Positions 33,051 to 46,990 of a stretch of 64,000 nucleotides of DNA are shown here, piece after piece. The notes under the pieces are model-generated. The model was not told where the DNA came from. It was given only the letters and a program-made list of their open reading frames with translations, and did not search any database. The stretch is from positions 1,798,001 to 1,862,000 of the forward strand of contig JAQFVV010012490.1 in the NCBI GenBank assembly GCA_028023455.1, in the 5' to 3' direction. Made by a program: the position numbers and the translations under genes. Source of the stretch: Epiperipatus broadwayi. Its lineage: Eukaryota; Onychophora; Udeonychophora; Euonychophora; Peripatidae. Position 1 is the stretch's first letter. Each line of letters begins with the position of its first letter.

Positions 33051-35589
33051 ACCCATTAAAAGTCAGGAATGGACCCAATGCAGAAATAAACATATATGAA
33101 CATGGAAGGGGGCATTGTTATAGATCTTGAGTTTAATATTTAATTGATAGACAAGCCGAACTTTAATAAAAATTTATTTTGAAGTTTATCCTTCCATTCA
33201 ATTTAGTATCCTGCCTGCTAATAACTTAATAATAAAATAACTGTACATGACAAGATGTGAGAGTAGTTGGGTGTCGGCTTCTCCTATGTCATCGTGGGGG
33301 AGTTGGCAACCAAAGAGTTACATTAAGATGTAAAGAGCCATCCACATCCTACCATCACAATGCTGCCTGAAGTTTATGAATTCATCTATCCATCAACGTG
33401 TCAAGTTCCAAAGCCATCACTGAATTGCCGGTAAAAAAATTGTTTTACTATATATTTAAAGATTCTAACTGTAACTTAATTTACTTAAATATTTTGACTA
33501 GTCTTAACCATATATTCTATTTATTTTAAATGTTAAAGCTATTGGCTTAATTATTAAACAAATTAAAACTTTTATTTTATTTGAGTATATTACCTTGAAT
33601 AATGGAGATAATTAAAACTTAAAAGTGTGCTGCTATGCTTCTTGGCTCTCAAAGTCCCAAAAGATGGATCGAGTCCAGAGGATGCCAAACTAAAGTTTTT
33701 CTTTTAATATTAAAATATAAAATAACACGCATAAATTATTTTCTTAAAAGTTCTATCTCTTATCCCCCATTGTATCAAGGAGATTTATTTGTCAATTCCT
33801 AGAATTATATAAAAATTAAGAAGATATGGCAAGCATATTTTATTTTGATTGATTTATAAATTATGTTGTTTACTTATAATATACCCTATAGATTTATATA
33901 TAATACATTCTAGATGCAGTCAAAATTAATGTTAGTAAGAGCAAATAAATTATTAATTCAGTTATTACTTCATGCTCCACTAAATTAATGTTTCTTTTAA
34001 TAAAGACTTTAAAATAATATGTATGTGCATATTACATTGCCTACCAATGCAATATATTCTTCATATAAATAAAACTGCCTTTCATATATAAACTTATCAG
34101 TCTATCTAGGATCAGTAATCTCCTTATGCCTTAACATTAGTTATTAGACTTTATAATTTAAATTTTACATATATAATTATTATGACCGGATTAAGTTATC
34201 AAATATTTCGTTATTGTTAACTGGGAATGCTCATAGTTCTATATTTAAAATAAGCTTATTAATATTAATTATATATGTGGATGGCTTAATAAATAAATTG
34301 TTTATATATTTGCATTCCTACCTTCCTATACATGTGACAATGGTCATTTTATTATTGCATTTCATATATATTTCTCTTGGTTCATGAGTCCATATGGTCA
34401 AACTAGTAAGGGCAGACCAGATGTCATACCCCAGTTCTTAATCCATAGATTGGCCCAGTCCAGGTTCTGCATGAACTGGAGACTCCTTGCGACCCCAAAT
34501 CCTGGATTAATGCATATTTTTGTGCTCTCTTCTTTGGTATGTGCCCTAGGTTAGAAGCAGATGAACCTCTGTGCCTGGGAACATTCACATAACAGCAGTG
34601 AACCCTCCTAGATCAACAAAGCCGATCAGCCTCATCATAATGTACCATTGATCCCACTCACTTAGGTAGTACCACAATGTCCCTATTAATATTTGCTGTA
34701 TGGCCTCCATCTACACTTGTTAGCAACCCCCAGGTAACCTGAAATAAAACCTATCCACAAGCTCTCCCTTAATCAATCCAAATATAATTAATTATATGCA
34801 TTAGACCTAGAATAGGCTGATAAAGCTTTGTAATTCCAATTAAGAAAATAGGACACACATCATTATTGTAAGCCACCATTACTTTTGATAATATTATGTA
34901 AAGGCCAGTATATCATACTGTTGCATTTGTAAGCTGCTCACTAAATTAAATTTATTTATGTAAATAAACTTATTGCATTATCAATTGATTTGTGAGTTGG
35001 AACTAGCTATTAATCAATTATCTTTAGAACATATCCATTCACGTACTTAGCACATCATGCTTAGATAATTTATCATCTAATATTAATTTTTGATTTTCGT
35101 AAAATTGGTTGAACCCTGAAACCCTATAAATAAATTTAAAATAAACATATTGATGTTAGACCTGGGAGTGCTGGCTCCTTGTCCCATGGTTTATCATGAA
35201 GAACTCTGAGAGTGAGAGTCTATGTTGAAATTCTAAGATACATTGAGCTATATAGAGAAGGAAGGTGATATGACATCAACGATGTTAATTAGGTGGTTCA
35301 GACTAGGAAGCTGAGGTAGGGGTTTAAACCAAGTGACAAGGGGGTAACCTCATGCCCACTGGTTGAGAATCTCTGCTTGGTCTTTCAGTCTTGAGGACTG
35401 ATTATACAAAACTTGATCATTGCAATATATATTTATATATTGTGACCTTTTGATTTGTTCACTCTGTCCAAGAAGGATGTAAAACTTATATAATAATCAA
35501 AATTTTAAATTTAGAGAACATATAATTATATGACTGTTAATTCTTAATGTATATTATGTATAAATAGTTTAATTTATAGGGTTTAAATA
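33051..35589. other. Mixed stretch: AT-rich DNA with three GC-richer islands
   Basis: Three islands of clearly higher GC stand out: about 33240-33425, 34385-34745 and 35155-35420. They are single-copy within this window. None gave a recognisable protein in any frame, and I found no terminal repeats. They could be old LTR-element or DNA-transposon fragments or host regulatory DNA; I cannot decide. Confidence 0.35.
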
Positions 35590-36205
35590 TAGAATTCTGT
35601 CTATCCAATTACTAATTTGCAATAACCCAAGTTCCCCAGCATTTCTTCAATTTTGTGATTGGAACTCCAGTGAAATTTCGTTTCTCTCATTAGAAAAACA
35701 TTGGGTGGATTTTTCTTAAGCCAGTCATTAATTGCATAAACTCTGTTTAGTGAATTAAATTCTCTTACAGTGATTCCTGCAATTTTCAAAAGCATTTATT
35801 CGCATTTATTTCTAATTCTCAGAGATTGAAATCATTATTTCCTTTTTAGAAAGATGCCCTCCAGTATCTCTTTTAATATCTAGCCTTTTGTTTTTCTGGG
35901 TAGTTTTTTCAGGTCTTATAGGTCCATCAGGTGGGGTCATCTGGTGTTTATTTTGACATAAATATTTTGTAGGTGCAATTTCATCTAAAGGACCCTGATC
36001 AAATTTTAGACTTGCTTGATCCTTTTCTTTTCTACTTCCCTTTGATTTAGCTTCAGATGTTTCCGGGGTTGTTTTCTTTCTTTTTTTGTCCATCTTTTTT
36101 CCTGTTCTGTTTTGGGTTGATTTCATGCCTTGTATACCTGTTTCACTGTAAACAGTGTCCTGCTCCTGTATTTCATCATTATCAGAGCTAGATTTTGCCT
36201 GATAT
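35590..36205 (-). pseudogene. LINE fragment: ORF1 C-terminus and ORF2 endonuclease start
   Basis: On the minus strand the end of an ORF1 (about 36200 down to 35812, lysine-rich, with an SSSDNDEIQ stretch) is followed at once by an ORF2 start (35795 down to 35601). The latter begins MLLKIAGITVREFNSLNRV and has RETKFH at the position where the LINE at 52.7 kb has GETKLH. Both the protein similarity and the ORF1-ORF2 order show it to be a relative of the full-length LINE at 50.4-56.1 kb. The gap between the two ORFs is only 16 bp here, against 104 bp there. It stops after about 64 codons of ORF2. Family relationship is sure; subfamily is not. Confidence 0.8.
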
Positions 36206-38600
36206 AAGTTCTTTAGTAGATCATATTAATGTATTTGTATAACAATTTTAAATCTGAATTATATTATACTTTAATGAAATTGTTATGACTTTATTAAAAC
36301 AACTGGATTATAATGAACCACTTAAGTAATATGGAAATATTATAGAAATTACCCAGATGTATGATCCCATAGATGGTAAATTAATTTATAATATGGATAG
36401 ACGCATACAAATTTGTATAAACTTATCATTAGATTAACTAAATGATATGAATTTAATGTTAATACATGAATGAAGAATGGTATTTATTTTGTGTCACTGT
36501 AATGTAAAGAATATTGCAAATATGTAATTGTTTAAATATAAATGTTATAACTTGTAATTATAATCATTGTCATAAATATTTTGCTATTAAAATAAGTATT
36601 TTTTAATTTAAATTTGACAATTAGCTTTATTTTTATATTGGATCATTAATATCATAAAGTCGTACATTAAAGCACATAGCAAAGTGAAGTCATTATATAA
36701 ATTTATTCATTGAATATTTTAATTACCAAATTATAATAAACAATTAGAATTTAATAAATTAATTAGTTACTAATTTGGAATTATAAATTTATTAAAGTCA
36801 TATTTAATTTATCTTTATTTTATTAAATATTGAACTACTTGAATAATTATTTAAAATTGAAATTTAAAATTGTTATATATTTAGAGCATTAAAAGAGTGA
36901 TATTGTGTTCAAATGTCATATTTATACTTTAAAAACTATTAAGTTTGATACAAGTATTAAATAATAAAAATCTTATAAAATTTATTACATGGGATAAAAT
37001 CCAAAATGTTATATTATTTAAGATCCAAGGAAGTAATAAGATCAATTTTGATGTTTGTTTTGAAAGATAGAATAGAATGGATAAACACTAAAATAATTAG
37101 TGTATTTAATTAAGTTATGTAATATTAGATTGTGGGTAATTACAAAGCTTTTGATGAGTAATAAATGATTATTTCATTTAATGATACTTATTTGTAAAAG
37201 TAGATGAAAAAATAATAATAAATTTAATAAATTATTTAATTTAAAGTTAGCAGTTTATTATTATTAGTTTGTATTATTAAAGTTATATTAATTCTCAAAT
37301 AATGGTTCTAGTTGATCTTTGTAATTGAGAGTATAATTATTCGTTAGATAATTGGATCTCAACAAAATCACTCTTATTATTCGATTATCTAACTGTTAAT
37401 AATTGTTATTTTATTTATTAAAAAGAAGTCATGATCCCTGTGATATCCATAGAATAGCAGTAATTATTTAGATTAATTTAATCTGTGTTTTTTTAATTAT
37501 TATCTTTATAGTGTATTAGAGTACAAGAGATTAGCTTATTAATTATTTTATATGAAGTATTATGTTAGTTATTGTGTATTTTATAGATTTTCCTAATGAT
37601 TACAATAGAATGATACCTGGACAATTTCTGCATTAGCAATCCCATTGTGGACTATATAATGTTTGTGACTGTCCCTGTAAAAAAGTCTATCTTATGTTAC
37701 TTGTGTTAAATTAAGTAGAGTCTCATTATTATTAAAATTACATTATCATTATATTATGTTTAATGGTTCATTAATTAGAGTCTCATCATCACACATATTG
37801 TTAACATTTCTTCCAGGAAATTATAACGATTATATAGAATAGTTAGATGTTAAAGTTTTAAAGTTAGTGAGTTGACTTGTGTTACAGTCACTTGACTTGA
37901 TTAGCTATGTTTAGCATTTTGGTAAAGATATAGTGGGCTTTTAGCACCCATTTATCACTTTTTGGGAAGGTTACAATATATATATATTTGTAGATTATCT
38001 AAAAAAAATTATAACTTTTTATATTAATGTTTATCTTCAAGGTTTGTGATGATGACATTGTAGTTATATTTTGAACAACTTCCATTATTTAGTTTAAATG
38101 TTAAATGTTTTCAATAAAACCAAATATTTATGCTTTTCAAAATACATGTACAGGTACTGATAATAGTTCTCCTTTATTCAGTTGTTGCTGAGCAACAAGT
38201 AGTAATCCGATAAGGAAATTTAATTTCTTTAGATTTATGAATATGCTTTAACCAACTAGAATATTCTGTCAAAAGCAATAATAAAATTTTTATATACTTA
38301 TCTATTATGGTTATCTGACTTCTTTGTTTTTAATTTATAAACATGAAAGTCCTTTCAAATACTGTCACATCATCATTACCAACTATTCCAAAATATAATA
38401 TAAAATAAAAAAACACCAATTATTTTGCTATGGAAAATAATTTTTTCAAGTATTTTATATTTTTCAATTTGAAGGTAAAATTTTCATTTGCAAAATTGTG
38501 AGGAGGTGGGGGTAGGGGTCAAGACCATATTTACATTTATTTTCTTTTTAAATTGAATACAGAGGAACATAAAATGTTTACTTTTTTTCTTTAATTCTTA
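36206..38600. other. AT-rich spacer
   Basis: No gene or structured repeat recognised over about 2.4 kb. Confidence 0.5.
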
Positions 38601-38613
38601 CCTATTTTTATTT

Positions 38614-38983
38614 AACAGGCAAAACTCTCCATAAGTGCCACCTTGTGCCAACCAGAGTAATCAATGGATTCCAGAAGGCTTGTGCATAAAATCCCCATTT
38701 AGTGCCTACTCATCCAATATTCCCAGATTAGCCCTAGTCAGCGAGCAGCCTTGGAACTGAGAGCACTTTACCTAGATCTTAGGATCTAATGCAACCCACC
38801 AGCATTTACCTTTTATCTCTACTTAACTACCAAACTATGAGAATAAAATTGAAAACAATATTTTCAATCTAAGCTCAATAGCTTATATAGTCATATGGGT
38901 CTGAACTCAGTTCAACACCCACACATTTTGGTGTCTTTGGTTCTTTAACAGTTATGTGCTAGCATAAGAGATGGTGATCATGT
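38614..38983 (+). mobile_element. Hammerhead-bearing repeat, copy D (ribozyme core deleted)
   Basis: A 370-bp copy starting AACAGGCAAAACTCTCC and ending in the forward tail GGTGATCATGTGA. Flanked by CCTATTTTTATTT (38601-38613) and GATATTTTTATTT (38984-38996), 11 of 13 identical. At the ribozyme site (about 38718-38752) only CCAATATTCCCAGATTAG and GCCTTGG remain; the CTGATGA/stem II/GAA block is deleted. It therefore shows the family's insertion signature without a ribozyme. Confidence 0.75.
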
Positions 38984-38996
38984 GATATTTTTATTT

Positions 38997-41852
38997 GTTT
39001 TTCATATGAACATTTTTGCTTTTATTTAAATCCATATTATGGTATTGTGTTTTTTTACTATTTACATGAATATACAGTGTAATAAAATATTATTCATACA
39101 TTGAGTGTGTGAATTATTAGTAATATATAAAAATAAATAGCATGGTTTTAATGTTATGGTATAGATTAATGTTAATAGTAAAATTCCCATAGAGATTTGA
39201 CTTCCACTGTTCAACAAGTTGATCTTCATGTGATTTTTTTTAGAATGAATCAAACATAAAAAATGTCATTTCCTGTATGTTTTTTATTACACATAAATTT
39301 AAAACTAAATTCTTTTTAATTTCAATGAAATTATAAAAACATTGATAAGAAGATATTTACTATATAAATAATTGTAATTTACACGCCCACAATAAAAACA
39401 AATGACCACTTTTACAATTCTTTCTTATATCACTTAATTCATTACAGGAAATTTGAATTTCATCCTTTTTTCTATAACTTTACTCATTTTATATTTTAAA
39501 ATATTTTTTCATACACCTTACTTTATAATTTATCATATTTTATTAGTGACATTCTTTTATCCATTTTATTTCAACTCACATTTTCATTCATAATTATGTC
39601 AAATATTGTAAATCATTTCTAAAACGGTAAGATACTTTTCCCATTAACTCTCAAAATAATATCATTTCTTTCAAAAAAAAAAATCTATAAATTATCATTA
39701 GATTAACTTTTTTAACAATGTAATAATGTAGAGAGAAGTTAAACAGAATAATATTATATAATCAACATATAAGTAAATATTAAAAGTAAAAAACAGTTTC
39801 CATTTTAAAATTAAACCAGGACATTCTTTCTACATGGGAGTCAAATAAGCTTTTTAATATATTAGGATTTAACAATTATATAAAGAGAGAGAAATAATTA
39901 TTATTTAATGAAGTAAAAACATAACTGTATATCATTTTCTTAATATAAGATATGGTTTTCTATTTTATGCAATCCATATAATATGTGTAATTTTATTTAA
40001 AACTTTTATGTATTCCATTTGCACATATACAATTCATTTTGTTTTATTCATTTTGGTGTAGAAAAATATTCTTAATTTTATTTTTACATTTAATTAAACA
40101 AATAGATAATGAAATTTTTGAAATTTTATGTAAAATTCTATTTTTTTTTCTATGCATGCCAGTATATAATGTAGAACTACTTTTTTTAATGTAATCAATT
40201 CAAATTCTATTTATTTTTTCTTTTACATACTGAATGTTACAATTTTTCAGAACAACTGTATATAAAATTACTTATTACTGTGGATAATTCTTATGACAAA
40301 GCACATTATCATATTTTAGTTTTGAAAAACAATATTTGATTTAAGACAATTGGCTGTACAGTATTAGGTGTACATTTGTAATAATCATTGGAATGTGATA
40401 ATAATCAGAAAGATCCCATTTTATTTTTTAAACTCTTATATTTAAAGAAATATTATTGAACAAATTTATGTTGTTTAGTTGAAAGTGTTCAAAATTAGAG
40501 AAAAATAAATGAAAATAACACAATATTTTATTAATATTTTTTATTATCAATAATAAATCACTATTAAAGCAACATATTACATCAATACATATATTATATA
40601 TATACTGACTCACCATATAAGATCTTAGGTCATAGACAAAAGTGAATTCATTTTTACCAATTTAGCAGTTAGATATTAATGCTACATAAATATATAAGGT
40701 ACTTGAAAAATTATTTGCCTGAAATATTTATATGTATATTGTTATTATATATATATATATATATATGGGGGGGGGTAAACAGTGTAATTATTTAATAAGA
40801 TATTCTGTGCATTTTTTTTTAATGTAGTTATGACAGAATTAAGCTTACAACCAATTAAAAACTGGAGTTTAATTACATTATATCTGACATCAAAATAAAA
40901 AATACAAGGAATATGCCATTAAGTACTTTTACTGTTTACTTCTATAAATCCATACAAATCTTCTAATTAATATATATATACTTTTTATAAATTTCTTTGC
41001 ATTTAAAAATTATGTGACACTTTGTTTTTTTACATATATATATAATATTATGTCTGATCTATCTCCCTTATTTAAAAATTAGAAAATAAATTAAAATGGT
41101 CCATTTTTACTTTATAGGAAACCAGACAAATAAAATACTGTTTTGGGATAATAAGTATTCAGGTTTCCACTACACTTTTTAATTGCTTGCATGATTAATT
41201 ACCCCAATAGCTAAATTCAAAATAAAAAATATATGGATTATCTCTTTCAAGAATTACATATGTAAATCCATGAAAATCTTCTAATTATTATTTATATGAT
41301 TCTAAAATGTTTTTTTTTTAAATAAAAAACTTCTCCAATTAACCTTTTCCTATTTAACAAATAAAATTACTATTTTATTTTTAACAATGTGAAAGGCTGA
41401 AACCTTTGACAGATGAGCCTTAAAAATGCTTATGTGACAGACGTGGAACTTTCAATTCAAAAACACAAGCCAGAAATAATGGAACCACCTTCTTATCTAT
41501 TTAAATTTATATATAAATAAGCCAGACTCAAGCATTCTGAACTAAGAGCATGAAGCTTAAAAACACCACATTTAATTCACTAAATATTACATATAAATAA
41601 ACAACGTGAGAAAGTAATTTTCAAATTTAATGAAATGATAGTAACAAATGTAAATATATTAAATTTATTAAGGGCAAGTAGATGATATAATAATAACGTG
41701 AAAGGCTGAAATCAGCTTTTACAAATATGCAGGTGTATAACCATACTATTATTCTTGTCAATTGAAAAAACATAAGAATAAATGCTATTATAAAATCATG
41801 TGCACTCAAATACTACTGGTAATATATTGATTACAAAAGCAATATACCACTG
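38997..41852. other. AT-rich spacer
   Basis: Simple repeats only: (TA)n at about 40745-40765 followed by a run of nine G, and other (TA)n tracts near 41030-41045. No gene seen. Confidence 0.5.
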
Positions 41853-42440
41853 TGTGTATATATATATTAAATAGTAAGTGAAATAATGCTTAAAGCTAAA
41901 TGGGATAATATGTAACCAATAGAAACCAATAACCACTTAAACGTAACAATATAGATAGTAATCAATATTTCTCATTGTTGTCAAGGCAACCTCTCTCCTT
42001 TTAATAATAAGAGTGAAAATCCACTCTTACTAATGGTCCAATGAACATATATGGATACTTAAAGATTGACCACAGAGATTGAAATATTGATACAATGAAG
42101 TTTAAACAAACCTCTTTAAACCTGAGCAATTTAAATGTATTGCAGTTTGTAATGTTATAATTTACTATTTATTAGTCTTCAATACATGGACCTGTTTATT
42201 GCATGTTTAAAGAGGTTTATTTAAATTTCCTTATATCAATATTTCAATCTCTGTGGTCAAGTTGCAATCTTTAAGTGTCAGTATATATTCATTGGACCAT
42301 TAGTAAGAGTGAATTTCCATTCTTAATATTAAAAGGAAAGACATTGCCTTGACAACTGTGAGAAATATTGATTAATATCTAAATTGGTATGTTTAGGTGG
42401 TTACTGATTTCTAATGGTTATATATATACACATGCATTTT
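41853..42440. repeat. Long inverted repeat (foldback/MITE-type), arms about 230-270 bp
   Basis: The left arm (about 41853-42122) and right arm (about 42205-42440) are inverted copies at an estimated 80-85 percent. They share blocks such as GTAACCAATAGAAACCAATAACC, TTGTCAAGGCAAC, ACTCTTACTAATGGTCCAAT, GAGATTGAAATATTGAT and TTTAAACAAACCTCTTTAAAC. The ends run into (TA)n sequence. A lone arm-like copy lies at 48484-48655. No coding capacity. Confidence 0.75.
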
Positions 42441-43264
42441 GATATTTCCTCTTTGAGATGCCAATGACTTAATACTTCAAGGGAGATATATCCTTTTCAA
42501 CTCATGCATTTTCTTATATAAAATATGTTGAACAATAGAGAATAAAATTTCAACTACTTATAATATGAAAGTGAGAAAAAATATATATAAATAATATGAA
42601 CGAAAATAGAAAGGAGGACAGGAGGATATGCAAAAAAATAACTATCATAAATGATTGCATATTTCTTTTGCAATTAATTTTATTATCAGTTTATTTAGTA
42701 AATACAAAAAAGGATGAAGAGTATCAAAAATATGATATGATCACAAAACATAAAATAATACTGGATTCTAGTTTGAAAACCATCTTTTCCATACCCCATT
42801 TCAGTATCATGCAATTACACTATACAGTTTACATTATACATCATTTAGTTTTAGGATTCTTACTGATATTTACTCATTAAGTAATAGATTTTAAAGTATC
42901 TAAACTTTAAAATTCAATGGTAACTATAAGACTATTTTGAAAACTTTTATATACTGTTTAATTCTCCCCCATAATAAAAATAGTAGCTAGTTCATCAGCC
43001 ACATATTTACAATAAATTAGACCAGAATTAATGTATCCTTTAGGTGATAAGCTGTATATTTCAATTATAATGTCTTGATAATCCAATTTTTATTACATTC
43101 AGCTATTTCTAAAAGAAATGTAAATCATGAAAATTAAATATTTTAATATTGAATGTAATATAAATTATTAAGATTTCACTTTAAAAAACGGGAGTCTTTA
43201 GTAGTAACTACAACATTATATATATAATATTTAAATACATGTATATTGTCTATACTAAACTTAA
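42441..43264. other. AT-rich spacer
   Basis: A 94-codon plus-strand frame at 42596-42880 is hydrophobic in its middle part but matches nothing I know; AT-rich DNA readily gives such frames. No other feature. Confidence 0.4.
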
Positions 43265-43507
43265 TATAATTAGAAAAAACTTGAACTCAGACTTTCAGGC
43301 TCCTTACTGCTATCTGCTCCATCTTATATAACTGATACACATGACCACATAAATGACTTTCCAGTTCCCTACTATTATCCAATACACCTTATACAACTGA
43401 TACTCATAACTATATATATGTATGTGATCATGTGTATCAGTTGTATAAGATAGAGGAGATAGCAGTAAGGAGCTTGAAGATCTGAATTCAAGCACTTTCT
43501 AATTATA
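43265..43507. repeat. Inverted repeat, about 81-bp arms
   Basis: The left arm 43265-43346 and right arm 43427-43507 match in inverted orientation at about 85-90 percent (for example CTCCTTACTGCTATCT..TCTATCTTATA.AACTGATACACATGA). The middle carries an extra inverted partial copy of the arm (ACTTTCCAGTTCCCTACTATTATCC). A small MITE-like element; target site not determined because the flanks are (TA)n. Confidence 0.75.
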
Positions 43508-43818
43508 TATATATATATTGTTAATTCTAATATTCTCATGGATAAATAAATTCATGGTATTATTTCTGGGAGCTTCTGTGTAATGAAAATATAATGACAT
43601 TTCAATACAATAACAAGTACTTTCCTCAAATAAAAACTCTCAAATAATCCAATAAATAAATAATTTTATAAGCTGACATGATTTTTTTAAAAATCCATTT
43701 CTAGAGAGATTTATGTTATATTGATCAAAATACTGAACAGTGTATTGACTTTATAAAGTAATAGTAATAATAAAAATTCAGTTGATAAGTTTATTTCCAC
43801 AATGTACACTGATAAATA
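43508..43818. other. AT-rich spacer
   Basis: Flanking DNA of the Merlin element. No feature seen. Confidence 0.45.
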
Positions 43819-45189
43819 TATATTCTTGGTACTGTCCAATGTGCTGTACTGTACCATGAGGCGATGCTGTAGTACCATCAAGAACCATACAAGCGATAAA
43901 TTTCTAACGAAGAAATCACTCAAAAATAAGTAAAATACAAAAACAGAAATTGGTTCAAAACAAGTAAAATAGAAAATACACCGTAGAAAAAATAAAGGAA
44001 ATACATAAAACACACACACACCCCATTCTAAATTGGATTCACAACATCCAAATTGGAAATTTCTATCGAAGAAATCACTCAAAAATAAGTAAAATTCAAA
44101 AATAGAAATCTGTCAAAACAAGTAAAATATAAAATACATTGCTCAAAAATATCTCAAGTACAACAAATGTAGAAAAAATAACTGAAATACATAAAACACA
44201 AACACCCCCATCCACCCACACACTAATTTCTAAATTGGATGCATAACATTCAAATCGGTGAAACCAAGTACAACACACACACAAATATATATATATATTA
44301 TCATAACTTGCACATTTAAAATTATTATTTTACAATTATTGAAAAAATACTTACAAAAGATAGATATCGTGGGCAAGTGTCCACAGTACAACAATGATGA
44401 CATAATTTAACAGCAGGCTTTAGCAAACAATTATTTAATGAAGGTACTTCCATAAATCAGGGTTCAAATATAACATCCCAATGCAATTTCAAAGTAGGCA
44501 AAAAGAAGATTCAAATTTTGAGACTTTTGCAGCAAAATTATTTAGAGAAGCTTGTTCAGACAGATTTCAGCACCCTTAACTAATAACACCAGATTTAAAA
44601 AATAATTTGACAAAAGACGTGGACAGATTACAGCAATTTAAAAAATTTTAAGTACTGTTCTGTTAGCTCATGTCAGCTACTTGATGGCATTATTTATATA
44701 CAAAAAAACAAATAAATATGCCGTTTACATGACCTTCTAATGCGTAATTAATTAATACATATCTGGTTTGATTAAGTATACATATATAATAAATACAACT
44801 TGTCTAATTTATTTTCAGACGAGTTCTGCCTTACATAGCAGGCCGAGAGTAAAATTTAAAGAAAAAATTGTTTTGAACTTATTTTAATTTCTATCATCCA
44901 ACTTTTTCTTATTTATATATATATATTCCACATCATCAACTTAATAACAAATAAACAAATTTGTTGATTTTGTAGATACCCTAACATACATTAATATATA
45001 AAGATATTAAAAATTAATTTTTATGCCGGCGACCCAGTAATGTTATATTTCTGTGGTTTTGCATAGCATCAACACCATCAAATGGCTGATATGAGCTAAT
45101 AGAAGAGTACCAAATTTAAAACTTACAATGATGGTATACTAATAGCTTGTAACATAACAGCAAATACATCTTGATCATGGTGCAGTCAT

Positions 45190-45995
45190 CACCACATGAA
45201 CTTGGCTAAGTATGAGTTCATCTGATGTCAAGTGATCCCCCTCTTTTATTATGCCAGTTCACTAGCCTCCAAAGACTTTCTATGTTTTTCATATGCACCC
45301 CAGTAGAAGGATTGACAAAATTATAAATGTGATTTACTTTGAAATGTTGGTAACCTGCAGCATTCAATTCATCACTTTTGTAGGCTTCCAACAGTCAGAA
45401 TATATGGAGGATCCTAGTGCTATATGTTGTTTAATGGCATCTAGGAGAATAGACATTGTTTGACCTGGAATAGTAACCATGAAACACTCTTTTGTTTCTC
45501 TGCATAAACCACCAAATAGCCACTGTTGTAGAAGACTTCTTCCCTGTTGGTTTTTGCATTTGCTAAATAGTTTTGTCGACCTCTACAATTTTTCCTGGGC
45601 CTTCAATTTTGCAGAATGGCGAGATAGCAAACTTTCTTTACAGGCTTCTCTCAAATATTACTTCCATGCAATGACAGTGCCCCTGTTCAAATCCAAATCA
45701 TTTATTCCCGATTGTAAAGTCAATTTGTCTTTACTCCAATAATAAATGATACAGATGGCTATGACAAATAATCTGCAGCCCTCAAAACAGGTTCTTTTTC
45801 AAAGTGCTATGCGACTTTGACACACACTAATGTTACATTATCATTGTGTTCTTGGGCTCATATAGTCTCATTTGATGGCCATTGATGCACACTTTTTGAG
45901 AGGGCAGAGTACTTTTACTTTGTAAGAACTCCACTGCCTCATGTTCTGTCTTTGGGACATCCCCAAATTTTCCTCATTTTGAGTAAGAAAAGATG
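45190..45995 (-). pseudogene. Merlin (IS1595-like) DDE transposase, frameshifted
   Basis: Read on the minus strand in pieces of different frames. An N-terminal zinc-ribbon-like part with AVEFLQSKSTLPS (about 45900-45945) is followed by FEKEPVLRAADYL (about 45770-45810). The catalytic core has IVEVDKT (first D at 45575-45577), FGGLCRETKECFMVTIPGQT, SDCWK (second D at 45394-45396), VNHIYNFVNPSTGVH and NIESLWR (E at 45278-45280). This is the DDE order and spacing of the ISXO2-like domain. After the first D the usual E is K, and at least three frameshifts or stops break the gene, so it is inactive. No host gene of this type is expected here. Confidence 0.85.
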
Positions 45996-46769
45996 GTAAG
46001 ACACTATATCTACTCAAATTTAGCATTGGTTTTTGAAATATTGCCTCAAAGTTTGTGCGTGTTTAATATTGTATTCATTTGCAGAAAAAAAAAATCCATA
46101 TTAACACCGTCAAAAAATAAAAATAATCCCAACAAATTGTATTTCTAGCACTCCAAAATAATTAATAAGTCATAATGAAACTAAGCCGGTATTTCAAAAG
46201 ACTAGTTCAGTTAGATTTTGATTAAATTTGTCAGCCCAAGCAATTATATTTTTAATGTAAAAGGTCTATTATATCACATTTCATTTTGCCAAGCAATTAT
46301 ATTTTTAATGTGAGAGGTCTATTATGTCACATTTCATATTGTAACTTTTAATATGATGCATTCCACATTTTTTCCCCTTACCCACCATTGCCCATGAGGC
46401 CTACATTTTGTAAGTATTTTTTCAATAATTTTAAAATTTGTGACTTATGATTTGATTTGAATTTTTTTTTGTTTGTTTTATATTTTTAATGCAACAAGTC
46501 TATTGCATCACATTTTGTTTTGCAACTTTTAATGCAATACATTCTAAATTTTTACCCTTTACCCAACATTTTCTTTCAAAAATTTTATTGTGATGCATTC
46601 TAATCTTTTTCATATGTGTTTTTGGTATGTTTCTATTTTAATATATCATAATAAAAGTAAGTAGGTATATCAAAAGATGCTACTTCTGTTAGCTTTTTTT
46701 TTTTAATGCCCACGATGTCTAACTTTTACAAGTATACTGAGCCAAGTTCATGTGGTGATGACTGTTGTT

Positions 46770-46990
46770 ATTAGTTAAGTGTTCTGCAATCTGTTTGAAC
46801 AAGCTTCTCTAAATAATTTTGCTGCAAAAGCCTCAAATTGTAAGTTTTAAAATTTTTAAATTGCTGTAATCTGTCCACATCTTATGTTAAATTATTTTTT
46901 TAATCTGCTGTTATTAGTTAAATGTGCTGCAATCTGTTTGAACAAGCTTCTCTAAATAATTTTGCTGCAAAAGCCTCAAAATTTGAATGT
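46770..46990 (+). repeat. Direct repeat inside the Merlin right terminus
   Basis: A module of about 77 bp (GTTATTAGTTAA.TGT.CTGCAATC through TTTTGCTGCAAAAGCCTCAAA) occurs twice, at about 46769-46845 and 46911-46982. The left terminus holds only one, inverted, at about 44510-44590. This explains the unequal length of the two termini. Confidence 0.7.

Noticed and set aside
42596-42880. 94-codon frame as a small membrane protein gene
   Set aside because: Hydrophobic composition is expected from AT-rich codons; there is no promoter, homologue or neighbour to support it.
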